The notes under the pieces: generated by a model
Told to the model about the DNA's origin: nothing
Seen by the model: the letters and a program-made list of their open reading frames with translations, nothing else
Databases searched by the model: none
Position numbers and translations under genes: made by a program
From: Zantedeschia hybrid cultivar
Taxonomy: Eukaryota > Streptophyta > Magnoliopsida > Alismatales > Araceae
Assembly: GCA_030544215.1 (NCBI GenBank)
Contig: JARZZO010000013.1
Span: forward strand, 28,503,229 to 28,567,228
Direction of reading: 5' to 3'
Length of the DNA: 64,000 nt
Part shown: positions 37,009-49,525 of the stretch, in pieces
Layout of the letters: each line of letters starts with the position of its first letter
How positions within the stretch are numbered: position 1 is the first letter of the stretch

Positions 37009-37874
37009 GCAAACAATTTTGACAAACAAATTATCCTAATGATCTAATGTTAACCTAGACTCTCTCTATGTGAATTTTCTTACAAGGTGAATGGAGTTCA
37101 CCTCGAGTCACAACCACAATCAGTCAACGGCCAGGTAAGAGGTGGGGTAGTGGGAGGCTCCCCCTACTTTCATAGGGAGCTAATTAGAGAACCACTTTTC
37201 CGCTTAGACGTTTGCCTTTTTACCTCTAGCCTAGACACCGTTTCCAAAAATAGAGGCAACTCGAGATTTAAACCACTCACGGTGTAAACCCTAGATTCTC
37301 TTTCGACTTGCTTTTAGTTGTATTAGGAAATGCCAATGCAAGGAAGGTGATTTGTGGGCTAAGGAAGGGTGATCAAATCCCTACCTTATGTGGTTAAAGT
37401 TGCTGCCCTTACTGTCTTTTTTGAATGCAATACAAGGCAACAAATTAATACAAGGTATGTTGATGCAATCATGAATGACTTGCTAAAAATTGAAACACGT
37501 ACCTTTCCCCCGCAATCTTCAACAATTTATGGAAATAACTGTGAAAGGAAACTAACTCATGCTTTCTTAGGATGATGAATGCCTAGCATGGAAAGTTTCT
37601 AATCTTGGCAATGAAGGTTTTTAAATTTGGATGTTCTTCTTTTTGTTTCTTTTTTTTAGTTAATGGAAACCTATCTAAACTAGAAACTACAAAAAAGGAA
37701 ACTAACTAAAGTAAGGAAATTGAAATATAGAAAGTTGGAACACACTGACCATGATTTCGCTTTCCTTTTCTTTTTTTTCTTTTTTTTTCAATTTACCTGC
37801 AAAAATAAAAAAAATAAGATTAGTTAGAGACTAATTACACTAAATCCAAGATAATCAAAATTAAAAATCTAACT
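36928..37874 (-). other. Athila leader with a 34-base poly-T (poly-A on coding strand) run
   Basis: Noncoding stretch between PBS and gag. Thirty-four T in a row at 36971-37004, just upstream of the gag start on the coding strand. Confidence 0.7.
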
Positions 37875-37891
37875 CCCCGGCAACGGCGCCA
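37875..37891 (-). other. Athila primer-binding site (tRNA-Asp type)
   Basis: Minus strand TGGCGCCGTTGCCGGGG, five bases from the 5' LTR. This is the known Athila-type PBS. Confidence 0.85.
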
Positions 37892-37896
37892 AAAAT

Positions 37897-40179
37897 TGAT
37901 CGTTTCGAATTGTGTGTCGTTAAACACATGAAAACGTTCAATCTAAATTTATCCGGCTCACTCAAATCAGATTTTTAAAATTTAATAGTGGTGAGTCCGA
38001 GTCGATCCACAGGGAGTTAGAATTTTAATTTCGAAAACTTTGGAATCTAGTTATCTAAAAAATAGATGAGAATTTGAATAACTAATTACTTAATTAAACT
38101 AAAACTCAATTAACTAATGTTACCTAAAAAGATAATTGCTTGAATTAAACAAATCTTTTTTTTTCTTTTTTTAAAAAATTAAACACAAACACATATATAT
38201 ATAAAACATTAAGCATAACTAAAAATTATAACAAAGACATTGTTATTTAACTGTGTAAATTATTAATTAACTAAAAATCCTGAAACAAATTGTGCAAAGT
38301 TTTAAGATTTAATATTCTTAAACTAGATAATCAAACATTACATAACCAACAAGTAATCCTAATTAAATAAACAAACATTATTATACTAATGGGGAAAGAA
38401 AACTCAAGATAACAGCAGCTGTGGGGTTGGTAATAAGCTGCTGGACGTAGCTGCTGGCTACGCGTGGAAGCAGGCTTCACGCTTGCATGGCCGCAGGTTG
38501 CTGCTGATACTTGCTGTGGACAGCTGCTGCTGTTTGCTGTGGACAGCTGCTGCTGTTGCAGGAAGGTTGGAGCTGCGTGGAGAAGCTGAAGGAGGAGGGC
38601 TTCAGGTGCTGCTGCGTTTGCTGCTGGCTGCGTGGAGGGTTGCTGGAGAGGCAGCAGCTGGTGCGTTGTTGGAGAGTTGCTGGCCCAGTAGGGAAGCTGG
38701 AGAAGGAGGACTGCATGCGGCTTCAACTTGCAGGAGGAACTGCTGGTTGGTGCTGCTGCGTTGGAGGAAGGAGAACTTGGACGTGGGAACCGGTTGCTGC
38801 CGCTGGAGATGTTTGAATGGAGGAGGTTGGCATGCGCTGGCTACGTGCCTGCATGCATGCATCGGCAGCACTGCCGCGTGGAGCCGCTGGAAGAGGAGGA
38901 TGTTGCTAGCTTGGACGGCTGTAGCTTGGACGACTGGTACGCAGACAGTGGGGTTGCTGGAGGAACTGCTGCACGTTGCTGCGGAGGAGGTGCTTGAGGT
39001 GTTGCCGGCGCGTCGAGGAGCTTCAGGACATGTGCACGAACGGCAGACTGCGTGCATGCATGCGTGTCGAGGCGTGCTGGATGCGGTCTGGTAACTCTGC
39101 TGGAGATCCGAGAGAGAGCGTGGGGGAGACAGAGATCGTGTGGGAGAGAAGAGATAGAGAGACGGGGAAGGAGAGAACAGAGGAGGGAGGAAGAGAGTAA
39201 ACTAAGAGAGGGAGTCTGCTGGAAAGAGAGCAAAGAAGAGAGGGAATCTGGGAAACTGGAGAGGGAGAAGGAGAGGCTGCTGGGAAGGGAAACTAGAGAG
39301 GGAGGAAGAGAAGCTGCGGGAACAGAACAGAGAGAGAGACTAACCGGAGAGAGAGATCTATCTGTGGAGAGAAAGAAAGAGGGAGAAGCGGAGAGAACGA
39401 AAGAGAGAGCTGCGTGTGAAAGATAACAGAGGGAGAGAGTGCTGGGAAGAGAGGAGCCAAGGAGGGAGGAAGGGAAACCGGAGAGGAAGAGCAAGAGGAG
39501 AGGGCTGCGGAGAGTGGAGGAAAGAAAACGAGAGAGAGGAAATCTGAGAGAGAGAACGTGTGAGAAAAAGAGCCTCTTTGGAAAAGGAATATATAGAGAG
39601 GAAGAGGGGCGTGGGGAGGAAACTGGAGAAGAAGTCGAACTGGAGTTGGAAAATTGGGGAAAAAAAAAGGAAACTGGAAAAGAAAGAGGGTTCACTTTCT
39701 AAAACGAGAGAGAGAAAGAGGATTTTTTAAAATAAAGGACGGGATGTGTTTTAGGAAATTGGAGAGATGGAAGGAAATAGTGGATTTTGGGAAACTCCAA
39801 CGAATGACGGAATCAAATTGCATTTTTGCCCCTGTTTTAGTTGAAATCCGCACACTAGACCTCCTCCAAATTTCCGAAAACTCCACCAGCTGCACTGCGT
39901 CCTCGGCATGTCCTGTTCACATAAAATAAATATAAATTAGCGCATTATCATAAAAATATCATCATATTTATTCATTTCGTCTCGGTTTTGTCGAGAAACC
40001 GCAAATGCGCTATACTCCTTTGATCACATGAAATGACGATGTTTTTAAGTCAGAATTTGATGAAATTGGTACTGTTGGATTTGTTACACAATTATCTATC
40101 ATTTCATACTATTTTGCAGATAAAAATATGAGTATGATGCATATGGTTGCCCTTAAATGATCAATTTAACACTTTATGA
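37897..40179 (-). mobile_element. 5' LTR of the Athila-type element
   Basis: 2283 bp; nine bases longer than its partner because of an extra TTGCTGCTG-type repeat near 38497. The first dinucleotide in element orientation is TC (40178-40179 read GA) instead of TG, a point change in the terminus relative to the 3' LTR. Confidence 0.92.
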
Positions 40180-40184
40180 ACCAT

Positions 40185-41775
40185 CTACACCATCCACTAA
40201 CCCTGCGGTGCTCAAGTTATCACCCGGCCCTTCTACAACTGAAGAACATGCACTCCAAAGTGGGAGGATCTTCAATAAGGTCTTTCTTCAATCAACAGTC
40301 AGAGACGGCCCATCACAGCCGCCGGAGGAAGCACATAACGATGAGAGTGCACCAGGCACTCAATATGACCTTTTGAAATATCTTGACAGAACACCGGCAC
40401 GAATCTCTGTACTTGAATTGATAAAGAGATCGAATACCCACCAGGAGGCTCTGATGGAGTATCTACAAAAAGTGATGGTCAACGAAGACGTGCCGGTAGA
40501 GAAGATCGCCGCACTACTAGTTCCACAGGGGGATCAGCCCTCCATCTTATTTCATGCCTCAGAACTAGCACCACCAGCAACCAGGAGCATGGCTCTAAGT
40601 ATTACGGTCAATATCTACAGGAAGGCCGTAGACACATGCCTGGTTGACACAGGGGCTTCAATTAATGTCCTACCTCCGAAGACCCTTAAATTGTGTGGTG
40701 TATCCAAAGAAAAATAGCTGTCTAGCCCTATCTCTGGAACAGCTTATGATAACTCCACCCGTTCTCCTCTGGGAATGGTTTATTTAAAAGTAGAGTTAGG
40801 CCCTATATGTCATGTTGAAGTCGAATTTCACATTTTGGAAATCGATCCTTCCTTGAATGCTATTTTGGGTCGTCCTTATATAAAAACCCTCAAGGCGATT
40901 CCCTCTACGAATCATCAGTGCCTCAAATTTTCCTACAAAGGACGAATCATTAAAGTTACGAGCATGCCTATCCTTGCTGCTGCTCACTCCTTGAATATCA
41001 AGCCAACTTCTTCACCTGGCCGACAACCTTTTCTGTCGGTATTACAGGTCTACCGTCCGGTGGCTGATCCTTTAAAGGCCGCCACTCTTACTCCTTATCC
41101 ACTAGATGCCATAAAATGGGGGAAGTGCATGAGTACCCCTGGATGGAAAATAATGATGAAGGGTGGTTATCAGCTTGGAAAGGGCCTAGGCACACAATTA
41201 CAAGGCAGAACCACGCCCATCAAGGACAACCGAAGGATACCTGGAAATGGCCTGGGCTATAGGCCAAGAAAAGTGAAGCATGACATTACTCAACAGGAAG
41301 AAAATGAAGACGACCAGAAGATGTGGGAGACAATGTCTACGCCAGCAAAGAAGGTCGGGACCCCTTAACATGGACCCTATGCACACATTTCGTCAAGGGA
41401 CCCGTGATCAATCATGATAATACAGTGGTCATCACTTCCTGTTTTGACCTCCATGATATATATGGAAGAGACCTAGCCAGACATTGTTCAGAGTTGTTCA
41501 CGTACTAGTCCTTGAAGGCTCTGCGGCCAATGAAAAGGAGGAAGTTTCAAGACCCTGAGTGTGAATGGTACAGATGGTTCGATTTAAAGGATCTGTATAT
41601 TGCACTGTATAGACTGTTTCTTGATCCTTTAGAGCCGAAGTGGCCACCACAAATACATGAACTGATTGAAAGGCCTTGTGCCATTTTTGATAAAAGAATA
41701 TTGTTGTCTGAGGAAACAGATGAAGGGGAGCTAGATGACCCCTACGAGGCTGGTTATACCACGGATCTTCTCTAG
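40185..41775 (+). pseudogene. Tat-2 gag end, aspartic protease and G-patch-like segment (broken)
   Basis: Continues gag after the Athila insertion. Protease active site DTGAS at 40646-40660, stop TAG at 40715-40717, then the rest of the protease to about 41000. The G-patch-like segment GGYQLGKGLGTQLQG lies at about 41163-41207, followed by GLGYRPRK. A 1-nt loss near 41340 shifts the frame, and a TAG lies at 41506-41508. The frame ends at the TAG at 41773-41775, the same place as in Tat-1. Confidence 0.85.
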
Positions 41776-42100
41776 AGGGGGACTTATCCTTCTTACATTT
41801 TCACACTCTATACTTTGTTCCGCACTCTGCTTCTGACCCCGACTTGGTCGCGGGTCATTCCTGAAGATATTCCAGGGGCTCCGCCCATCATGATCACCCT
41901 GTCCCCACGGGACTTCATTCCTCAACTTCCTCTCGATCCAGAAAGGATTTATGATTTGATCTGAGACATACTACTGTATGATCCCCCTAATCCGTTGGCC
42001 TTGGTGCCACTTCCCCCATCCCATTTTCCTCCTATTCACCTTCATTCTTGTTTTATTATTAATTCATATTTTCTCAAAAAAAAAAAATGTCAATTTGGCA
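41776..42100 (+). other. Tat-2 spacer between protease and RT frames
   Basis: Homologous to 1922-2283 of Tat-1, with a run of 12-13 A near 42074-42087 and a change of frame. Confidence 0.5.
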
Positions 42101-43256
42101 ACAAATTTCTCTCAGATCCTCATTGAGGAAACTTCCTACTTGTCCGATTGTACCCCATCGCGCGGCTCTTTTGGTCAAGATTCTCTTCTATATCTATTCT
42201 GCCCCTCCCCTCGGAAGGATTCTCCTGTATTTCCGCCTGTATTCTATAATTTTCATTCTACTTCGTCCTCATTAGGTCAAGATAGGAAGTCTAGAGAAGT
42301 TAGGGAGTCTAGGCAGGTTAGTCAGGTTAGAAAATCTAAAAAATCTAAGGGTAGACAAATTCCAGATAGATACCTCCAGGATTTAGCATTTAAATGCCTT
42401 TCTTGCTCTATGAACCCTCAGTTATTAGAAAATCCTATTCATATGCCAGAAGATTGTGTAGATGATGAGTCGGTTAATGATGGATATGGGGTGTATGAAT
42501 TGATACACGAAAAAGACCCCATTGTTGAAGATGAGGAAGATGACGAGGACGCAGCTGAGGCATATGCTAGTGGAGTAAAAAGATTCGATGAACTCTCAGC
42601 TGCCGTAAAAGATCCCACCAAAGAGATCAATCTAGGGACTGAAGACGAACCTAAGGTTGTTCTCGTTAGTAAAAATCTTTCTGAAATGGATGAGAAGGCA
42701 ATGGTACAAGTTCTTAAGGATTATAAGGACACTTTCGCCTGGAGTTATGAAGATATACTGGGGTTAGACTCATTACTAGTGGAACACAGGTTGACATTAA
42801 AGGATGGAGCTAGCCCGGTCAAACAGAAGTTAAGGCGATTCCACCCATAGATGGCTTTGAAGATGAAGGAAGAGGTCGACAAGTTACATAAAGCCAAATT
42901 CATTAGAGTTGTCCTTTATCCACAATGGGTGGCTAACATAGTCCCAGTTATGAAGAAAGATGGGAAGGTCAGGATCTATATTGACTTCCGAGATTTGAAC
43001 CGGGTATGTCCTAAGGATGATTTTCCATTGTCTCACATTGATGTACTCATCGATAATACTGCTGGCTATGAGACTTTATCATTTATGGATGGATTTTCAG
43101 GATACAATCAGATTAAATTGGCAGGAGAAGATCAAGAAAAGACATCATTCACTACACCTTGGGGGACATACTGCTATGTTGTCATGCCTTTTGGATTAAA
43201 GAACGCTAGAGCCACTTATCAGAGGGCTATGATGGCAATATTTCACGACATGATGC
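42101..43256 (+). pseudogene. Tat-2 reverse transcriptase, C-terminal half deleted
   Basis: The RT fingers and palm are present (VANIVPVMKKDGK, DFRDLNRVCPKDDF, DGFSGYNQI, MPFGLKNARATYQ) with a stop TAG at 42848-42850. The frame then jumps at 43250-43256 (ATGATGC) straight into RNase H. Tat-1 has 481 bp between its two ATGATGC copies (3400 and 3881). The YVDD active site, the thumb and the RNase H start are gone, so the enzyme cannot work. Confidence 0.93.
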
Positions 43257-45501
43257 GGTGGAGGCTGTCCTAGCACAAGAGGATGAAGAAGAAAAAAAGA
43301 GGGCAGCCTACTATCTCTCTAAACTTCTCAACCCCGCTGAGCAAAGATACACAGCGATGTAGAAAACATGTGCAGCATTTGTATGGGTGGTTTAGAAATT
43401 GAAGCATTACTTTTTAGCCCATGAAGTCCAACTTATCGCTAGAATGAATCCGATCAAGTTTCTCCTTGAGAAATCTGTCCTTACTGATAGGTTAGCATGA
43501 TGGCAAAGCTTTCAATCTCAATTTGATATCACTTACATTCAACAAAAAGCGATCAAAGGCTATGCCATAGCAGAACATCTTGCTCATCACCCCCTTCCTC
43601 GTTTCGATCCAGTCCGATCGGAGTTTCCGAATGAGGAACTGATGTCCATAGACCGAATCAAAGATGATATGTGGACTCTGCATTTTGACGAAGCTCTAAA
43701 TTCCCATAGAAAGGGTATTGGCATTGTTCTGTTATCACCTGAAAGTGTCACCATTTCACAAGCCTTTCAGCTTAACTTTTCAGTCACTAACAATATAGCT
43801 GAATACGAGGCACTCCTTGCTGGCCTCAAGGCTGCTCATCTCCATGGTGCCACCAAACTCAGAATTATAGGTGATAGCCAATTGATTCTTCGCCAGGTGT
43901 TAACCAAATATTGAACTCTTGATCCCAAACTCAAGCCTTATCAAGAACTTACTTCTGCTTATGCTAAGCTTTCCACAAAATTGATTTTCGTCCAGGTTCC
44001 TAGGAATCAGAACATCTTAGCTGATGCTCTACCCTCACTTGCATCTTCTCTTAATTTTTCAATCAGCAGACAATCCGAATCAATTATCGTTCATAGGCGT
44101 CTTTCACCCGCTGTGAAAGACCCCTCATTCCTTAGAACTAAGGAGAAACTGCCGAAGAAGGTTAGAGATGGAAATATTGTGGAAAAGAGAGAAATTATGT
44201 TAATGGAGCTGTTAGAAGAGATGGATGAAGAACAAAAATGGTGGTACTATGAAATTGCTAAATATTGTGAAGATCAATCATATCCTGAAGAAGCCACAGC
44301 TGAGGAGAAAAGGGTTATCAGGAGAGTTGCTCAAAGATACACCCTAGTTGGGGGAGCATTATACAAAAGAGGTTTTGATGCAGTTCTTCTAAAATGTTTA
44401 GACGAAGATGAGCTTTGGAAGGTTATGGAAGGAGCTCATGCTGGAGTTTGTGGTGGCCATGTTAATGGACAGATGCTAGCAAAGAAAATCCTTAGACAAG
44501 GATTCTATTGGCCAACCATGGAAGAAGATTGTGTAGGATATGTCCGTAGGTGTGCCAAGTGTCAACTTCACACCGATAAGATTCATTCTCTTACATCTTC
44601 ACTCCATCCTGTTTCCTCCCCATGGCCTTTCTCCATGTGGGCTTTCGATATCATTGGACCCCTTGGCAATCCTGATTCCGGCATTAAGCAGAAGTCCTTC
44701 ATCCTCACGGCAATGGAATACTTCACCAAGTGGGCGGAAGCTGAAGCATACACGGAAGTCAAAGCATCAACCATCTGCAAGTTCATAATGAAGAATATCA
44801 TCACAAGATTTGGAATTCCAAGTACCATCGTCACCGACAATGGACCATAGTTCGTGTCACAAGAGCTGAAAGACCTCTACAACAGGTACAAAATTGCATT
44901 GCATCATTTGTCTCCTTATTATCTGCAAGTCAATGGCCAAGCAGAGGCAACTAACAAGACTTTGATAAAAATCATCAAAAAGACGTGCAAGTCTAATAAA
45001 TTCACAGACTGGCCAGAAAAATTGATTGAGGCTCTATGGGCCTACCGAACTTTAATCCGCACGCCCACCGGGCAAACTCCTTATTCGTTAACATTTGGAA
45101 TGGAGACGGTAGTTCCATACGAGATCCTTATACCGTCATTAAGAGTACAATTGAATAAGGAATTTTCCATTGATGAACACCATTCAACACTCATTGCTCA
45201 ATTGGAACTCTTAAACGAGAAAAGATGGTCAGCTGCTAATCATGTAAGAGTTTATCAGAATAAACTAGCACGTTCTTATCAAAAGAAAGTCATTGAACGT
45301 AAGTTCAAAGTTGGTGAAATGGTCGTCAAATTTTTTTTTGTAAAACCTGGTGGTCCGCGTTCTAAACTCCAACCCAATTGGGAAGGACCATATGTTGTAT
45401 CACATGCTTTTCTTGGTAACGCTTACCGTCTAGTTAATGCAAAAGGGCAAGAATTAACTCACCCCTGGAATGGACTGTATCTTAAGAAATACTACCCTTA
45501 G
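43257..45501 (+). pseudogene. Tat-2 RNase H remnant, second RNase H and integrase
   Basis: One frame to the end. The RNase H remnant contains AAYYLSKLLNPAEQRY. Second RNase H: LHFDEALNS, AEYEALLAGL, GDSQLILRQ, LADALPS. Integrase: HHCC region at about 44430-44580, core D-D35-E with Asp codons 44647-44649 and 44836-44838 and Glu 44944-44946, C-terminal domain ending LYLKKYYP. Stops fall in the RNase H remnant (near 43361, 43395, 43500), at 43912-43914 and at 44848-44850. The catalytic residues of integrase are all present apart from the nonsense change. Confidence 0.9.
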
Positions 45502-46883
45502 GTTAAAGAGTCAATCAATATGGTGCAAAGACCAGTGGAATCAAAAAATTTAGAAACTCAAATTTTCTTATCAGTCTGAATAATTTAATTCAAACACATT
45601 ATTACACACACTGACACGTTTGATTCATGAGTAACAAGAGATGCCAAGTCCTAAGGAATACCGAAAGCTTGACTAAAAGTGTAAAGTGCAAATCATTCTT
45701 TTTAAACAAAAATCTATTTTTATACTCGACCCATGATGTCGGAACGAGGCTTAGAATCGATTACCAAGAATACCCGCCATCTTAGTAGGAGTCATAAAAA
45801 AAATGGGGGAGATCCGTCCCATGAAAAGAAAAGAGAAACAAAAGCAAAAAGGCAAAAGCCAAATGTCAAATCAAAAAGCCATTTACACTACAAACGTTAC
45901 ATTAAGGCCATGAAATGAAATGAAAGGGAACGCAAGGTCGATAAATACCTCGGAAAGAAAATGACTGAATCCCAACAGATATTAGGATAAGAAAGGAACA
46001 TCTTTTTAGGTCTCCGGAACCTTCTCGTGGACTTTCTAAACCAGTTCTTCCTTTCTTTCTGAAGATACGTACTCCAAACTTAAGGAATGACCTAGATTGA
46101 CTAAGGATCAAATCATTACATGGGATTACGGATGGAAACCCAAGTTCAAGCACGATGGGTCTAAGTTAGATTATTGAAAAACAATATGGGAATTAAGTTA
46201 ATAAATGAATATGTTTCTTTTGATCTGAGTACTATACTGGTCTTTTAGTTTGCGCAATATTTCAAAATCCAAAAAAAGTACATATTTCAAAATCCAAAAA
46301 AACTACATATTTCAAAATTTTAAAAAAAGTACATATTTCAAAATCCAAAAAAAAAAGCACATATCTCAAAAAAAAAAAATAGATATTTCAAGAATAAAAA
46401 AATATATATTTTCCAAAACCCAAACAAAAATAAATATTTTAAAACAACAAAAATATTTCAATTAGTATTTGCTTATTGCATCTAGTGTGTTTCATTCCTT
46501 TTATTTTCAGTGAGCATCTGTCTGTTTGCATGTTGCATTTTTAGTTACAGTTTGATTATTCATGCTACCTTTGTTAATAAAGGCTATGGCCCTTGACCCT
46601 TCTACCAAGAAAATGATTGATTGATCAGTTACTTGACTGAGCAAGGGGCTAAGCCTAAATAGATACTTAACCTGTTTGCTAAGTAATGTACAGGGTACAT
46701 GAATGAAAGCCAAGGAAATCACACAAATACAGTTTGATATATATATATATATATATCAAAAAGGTGTTTGTACATGATACACAAAAGAAAAGAAAAGTAC
46801 ATACGCAGCCCTCATGGCTGACTCTTCCCTGCCCATTCATCGAACTGGCTCTGAGCCTCATCGGGAGCATCCAGTGCCAGTCC
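45502..46883. other. Tat-2 noncoding 3' region before antisense gene 1
   Basis: No gene. A-rich minisatellite at 46252-46460 and a short (TA)n near 46738-46757. Counterpart of 7181-8662. Confidence 0.7.
46252..46460. repeat. A-rich minisatellite in Tat-2
   Basis: Tandem TTTCAAAATCCAAAAAA-type units of about 24 bp, as in Tat-1 and Tat-3. Confidence 0.85.
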
Positions 46884-47959
46884 TCAGCTAGGAGGTGGAG
46901 GTGGTCCCAAAGCACTCGGCCCTGTATGGCCGGACGATATGGCGATGCTGTCAGTGAAAGCACTCGCTTGACCACGATCGATACCCCGCTGGCGGGCTCG
47001 CTGGTATCTCTCCTCCACCATCCGCCGCTCGTGCTCGGCTACCGAAAGTCGGCCCTGGAGACTCTCCATCCGAGCTCGATCCCGGTCCCTCTCCTCAGTC
47101 AGGATCTCGAGGCGAACCTGGAGTCGTGCGAGCTCTACGGTGGAGAGACGGGCCACTTGCTCCTCGAGCTCACGGACCCGAGCCGCGTTGATTTCTGCCC
47201 TCTGAAGGGCCTCCTGAAGCTCAGCAACCTGCAGAAGAAGATATTGTTAGGCAATCAAGCGATCAAACTCAAATTTAGAAAAAAAGAAAGGGAAAATGAT
47301 AGAACTTACTCGAGTAGCCCGATCCTCCTCCGCGAGAGAAGCTCGATGGATGGCGGAGGCAAGCTGACTCTGGAGGTCAGTCAGAGCAGCCTCGTGAGCA
47401 ACAGATGGCGCCAAAGATGATGAGGCTCCATAAGTAGGGGGAGCCGCCTTGGTGTAGACGGCTCGCTGCACCAAAAAGACAACCGTTAGTGGCTAATTGT
47501 CAAAACAAATTAATTAATTAAAACACTCATAAGCATGCATACATACCAGGTCAAAGAGTTCCTTCTGAACCTGTTCCAGTTGGGCCTCCGCATCATGTAG
47601 GCTGGCCCGGAGGTCGATGATCACAGCATCCCGTACATCCTGCATACCACACATGCATGCATTCATTCATAAATATAAGTTAAAGATAATAATAAAATGA
47701 AAGAAGCATAAGTCATACTTACATCGAGAGGTCGGACGAGTTGTAGCTGGTCAGCGTAATAGGCCCGGTACTGCTGGAGGTAGGCGGTACTATCCTCCGC
47801 ATGGGACTCTACCCGTACACCGCGGTGGTGCCAGTCCTCGTACTGCTCCAGGAACTTGGCACGCCAGTCCGTGAGGGCTTGCTTGCCCCTCATGCTCCTC
47901 CCAACGCCCTCCGGGACCTCCTCGTCCACCCACTCCTGGTGGAGGCCCAGGGTCCTCAT

Positions 47960-49511
47960 TGTTGGGATCGCTGTGTCGGGATTTGATCCTAAAACGCAGC
48001 GAAACAAAATATTCGGGATCGGATCTGTCCTGTTTGGATCGTTAAAATAAAATCGGTATAAATCGAATTTACCTTACGCGGATTCGAATCCGCGTCCGTT
48101 TTTCGGTTCCGTCGGAGCGATGCCGCAAGTCGCGTAGACGCCCGACCTCTAGCGGTATCCACGCGGTTCTCCTCGCGATGGATCGTCCTCGCTTCCTCGC
48201 TCGCTGCGGCGTTCGTAGATCCCGTCTGGCTGCGCGTAATCCGCCGGGACATGCGGATTCGGAATTCCCGTCGAACGGAAAGTGGAGCAGTTGGGAACCG
48301 CACGACCAGAAGAGAGAGAAATGGAGAAAGAACGAATGACGGCTAGGTCAGGGTTGCTGGCCCCGGACGTAGAATCCGTTCTTTTATAATACGTCAGTTT
48401 GCGGTTTTTCATAAAAATCCAGACTTATCTGAAATCCTGTCGGATTATCCATCGACTCGAAAACCATTTCCGTGTGACCCTCTAGGCCCAAATACCAGTC
48501 CAGTTAATAGCCCATTAAGTTCAGTAACCCTTTACTGACCCACTGAATTAATTAATATCCTTATATTTAATTAATTAGCCGAATTTAATGTCCCACAATA
48601 AATTCGGACGGACTGCCGATCACGTTGGATGCCAAGCAACATCGCGTGATCCTGGATGGCACTGGGGTTATCGCAACCCTCTATTGGAACCTTTCTGTCA
48701 TCGGTTAGCGTGCGGATATAATCCTTCATCCGTGCAATGTTCCCGAATCGACCTAGGGCATGGTTTACTGTTAAACCCTATTTGGTCGATTCACTTGAAT
48801 CAGATGCCGCTAATATGAATCCGATAACTCCTTATCGATTACAGAGTCCGCCCTGGCCAGGGACTTTAAGCGCATCGTTCCCGGAACATTCTCTCTCAAA
48901 CTACTGAGAGCTGATGATCCCGTATTGAACACACAATTACCTTCGAGGGCATTTCCCTGAACCCGATCGCTTGACTTATTGATAACCCATGGTTAGGGAT
49001 TCGTTCGTCAAGGTCAAAGCTCAGAAACCTACCAACAAGATATCTTTGGAGTCTCAGGTCCAAGGATCATCCACGCAACCATGACAAATGAATCAAGCTG
49101 GTTAACAGTGAGGTGATTACCATCCAGCGATTCATAGTCGGATCAGTTCAGTGAACTCATTCACCAATGAGCACCTATAGGTTCAGCATAGTGTCTCCAC
49201 ACAAGTGACTTATGGGATCAGTCACCCTCATCATATGAGCTGAAGTAACCTATACTAGTCTATCCGGATGTTCGATGTCCTATCTCAAACATCCTATGAC
49301 TAGGAACAATTAAGAACATGTGTTTATAAGTCTTCGGTCTCGTAATTATGATCTCATCATAATCCGAAGACTGTTGCACATGTTCATGGACTTCATCGTG
49401 ATACGATAAACACAGATCGAATTAATTACACACAATGAATTATTGCCATTTATTAATAATTTGAATAAGTACATAGTATCGGATTGGCTTTGAGACCATC
49501 TAATACTAACA
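47960..49511 (-). mobile_element. 3' LTR of the copia element
   Basis: 1552 bp, TGTTGGGATC to ACTAACA. Differences to the 5' LTR are mainly transitions. Confidence 0.92.
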
Positions 49512-49524
49512 ATCTCCCACTTGG
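49512..49524 (-). other. Polypurine tract of the copia element
   Basis: Minus strand CCAAGTGGGAGAT directly before the LTR. Confidence 0.8.
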
Positions 49525-49525
49525 A

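Larger units (their letters stand above)
27833..40179 (-). mobile_element. Athila-type Ty3/gypsy element nested in Tat-2 gag
   Basis: 12,347 bp on the minus strand. LTRs at 27833-30106 and 37897-40179. TSD ACTAT (27828-27832) and ACCAT (40180-40184), one mismatch; the empty site in Tat-1 near 320 reads ACCAT. A PBS for tRNA-Asp, a FMDD-type RT and the DLGAS protease motif point to the Athila lineage. There is no env-like gene between pol and the 3' LTR (30117-31296). LTRs are about 99% alike by eye, so this is a recent insertion. Confidence 0.95.

Noticed and set aside
48300..48420. Small minus-strand frame repeated at 54353-54616
   Set aside because: Same position in both copia LTRs; an LTR shadow without domain.
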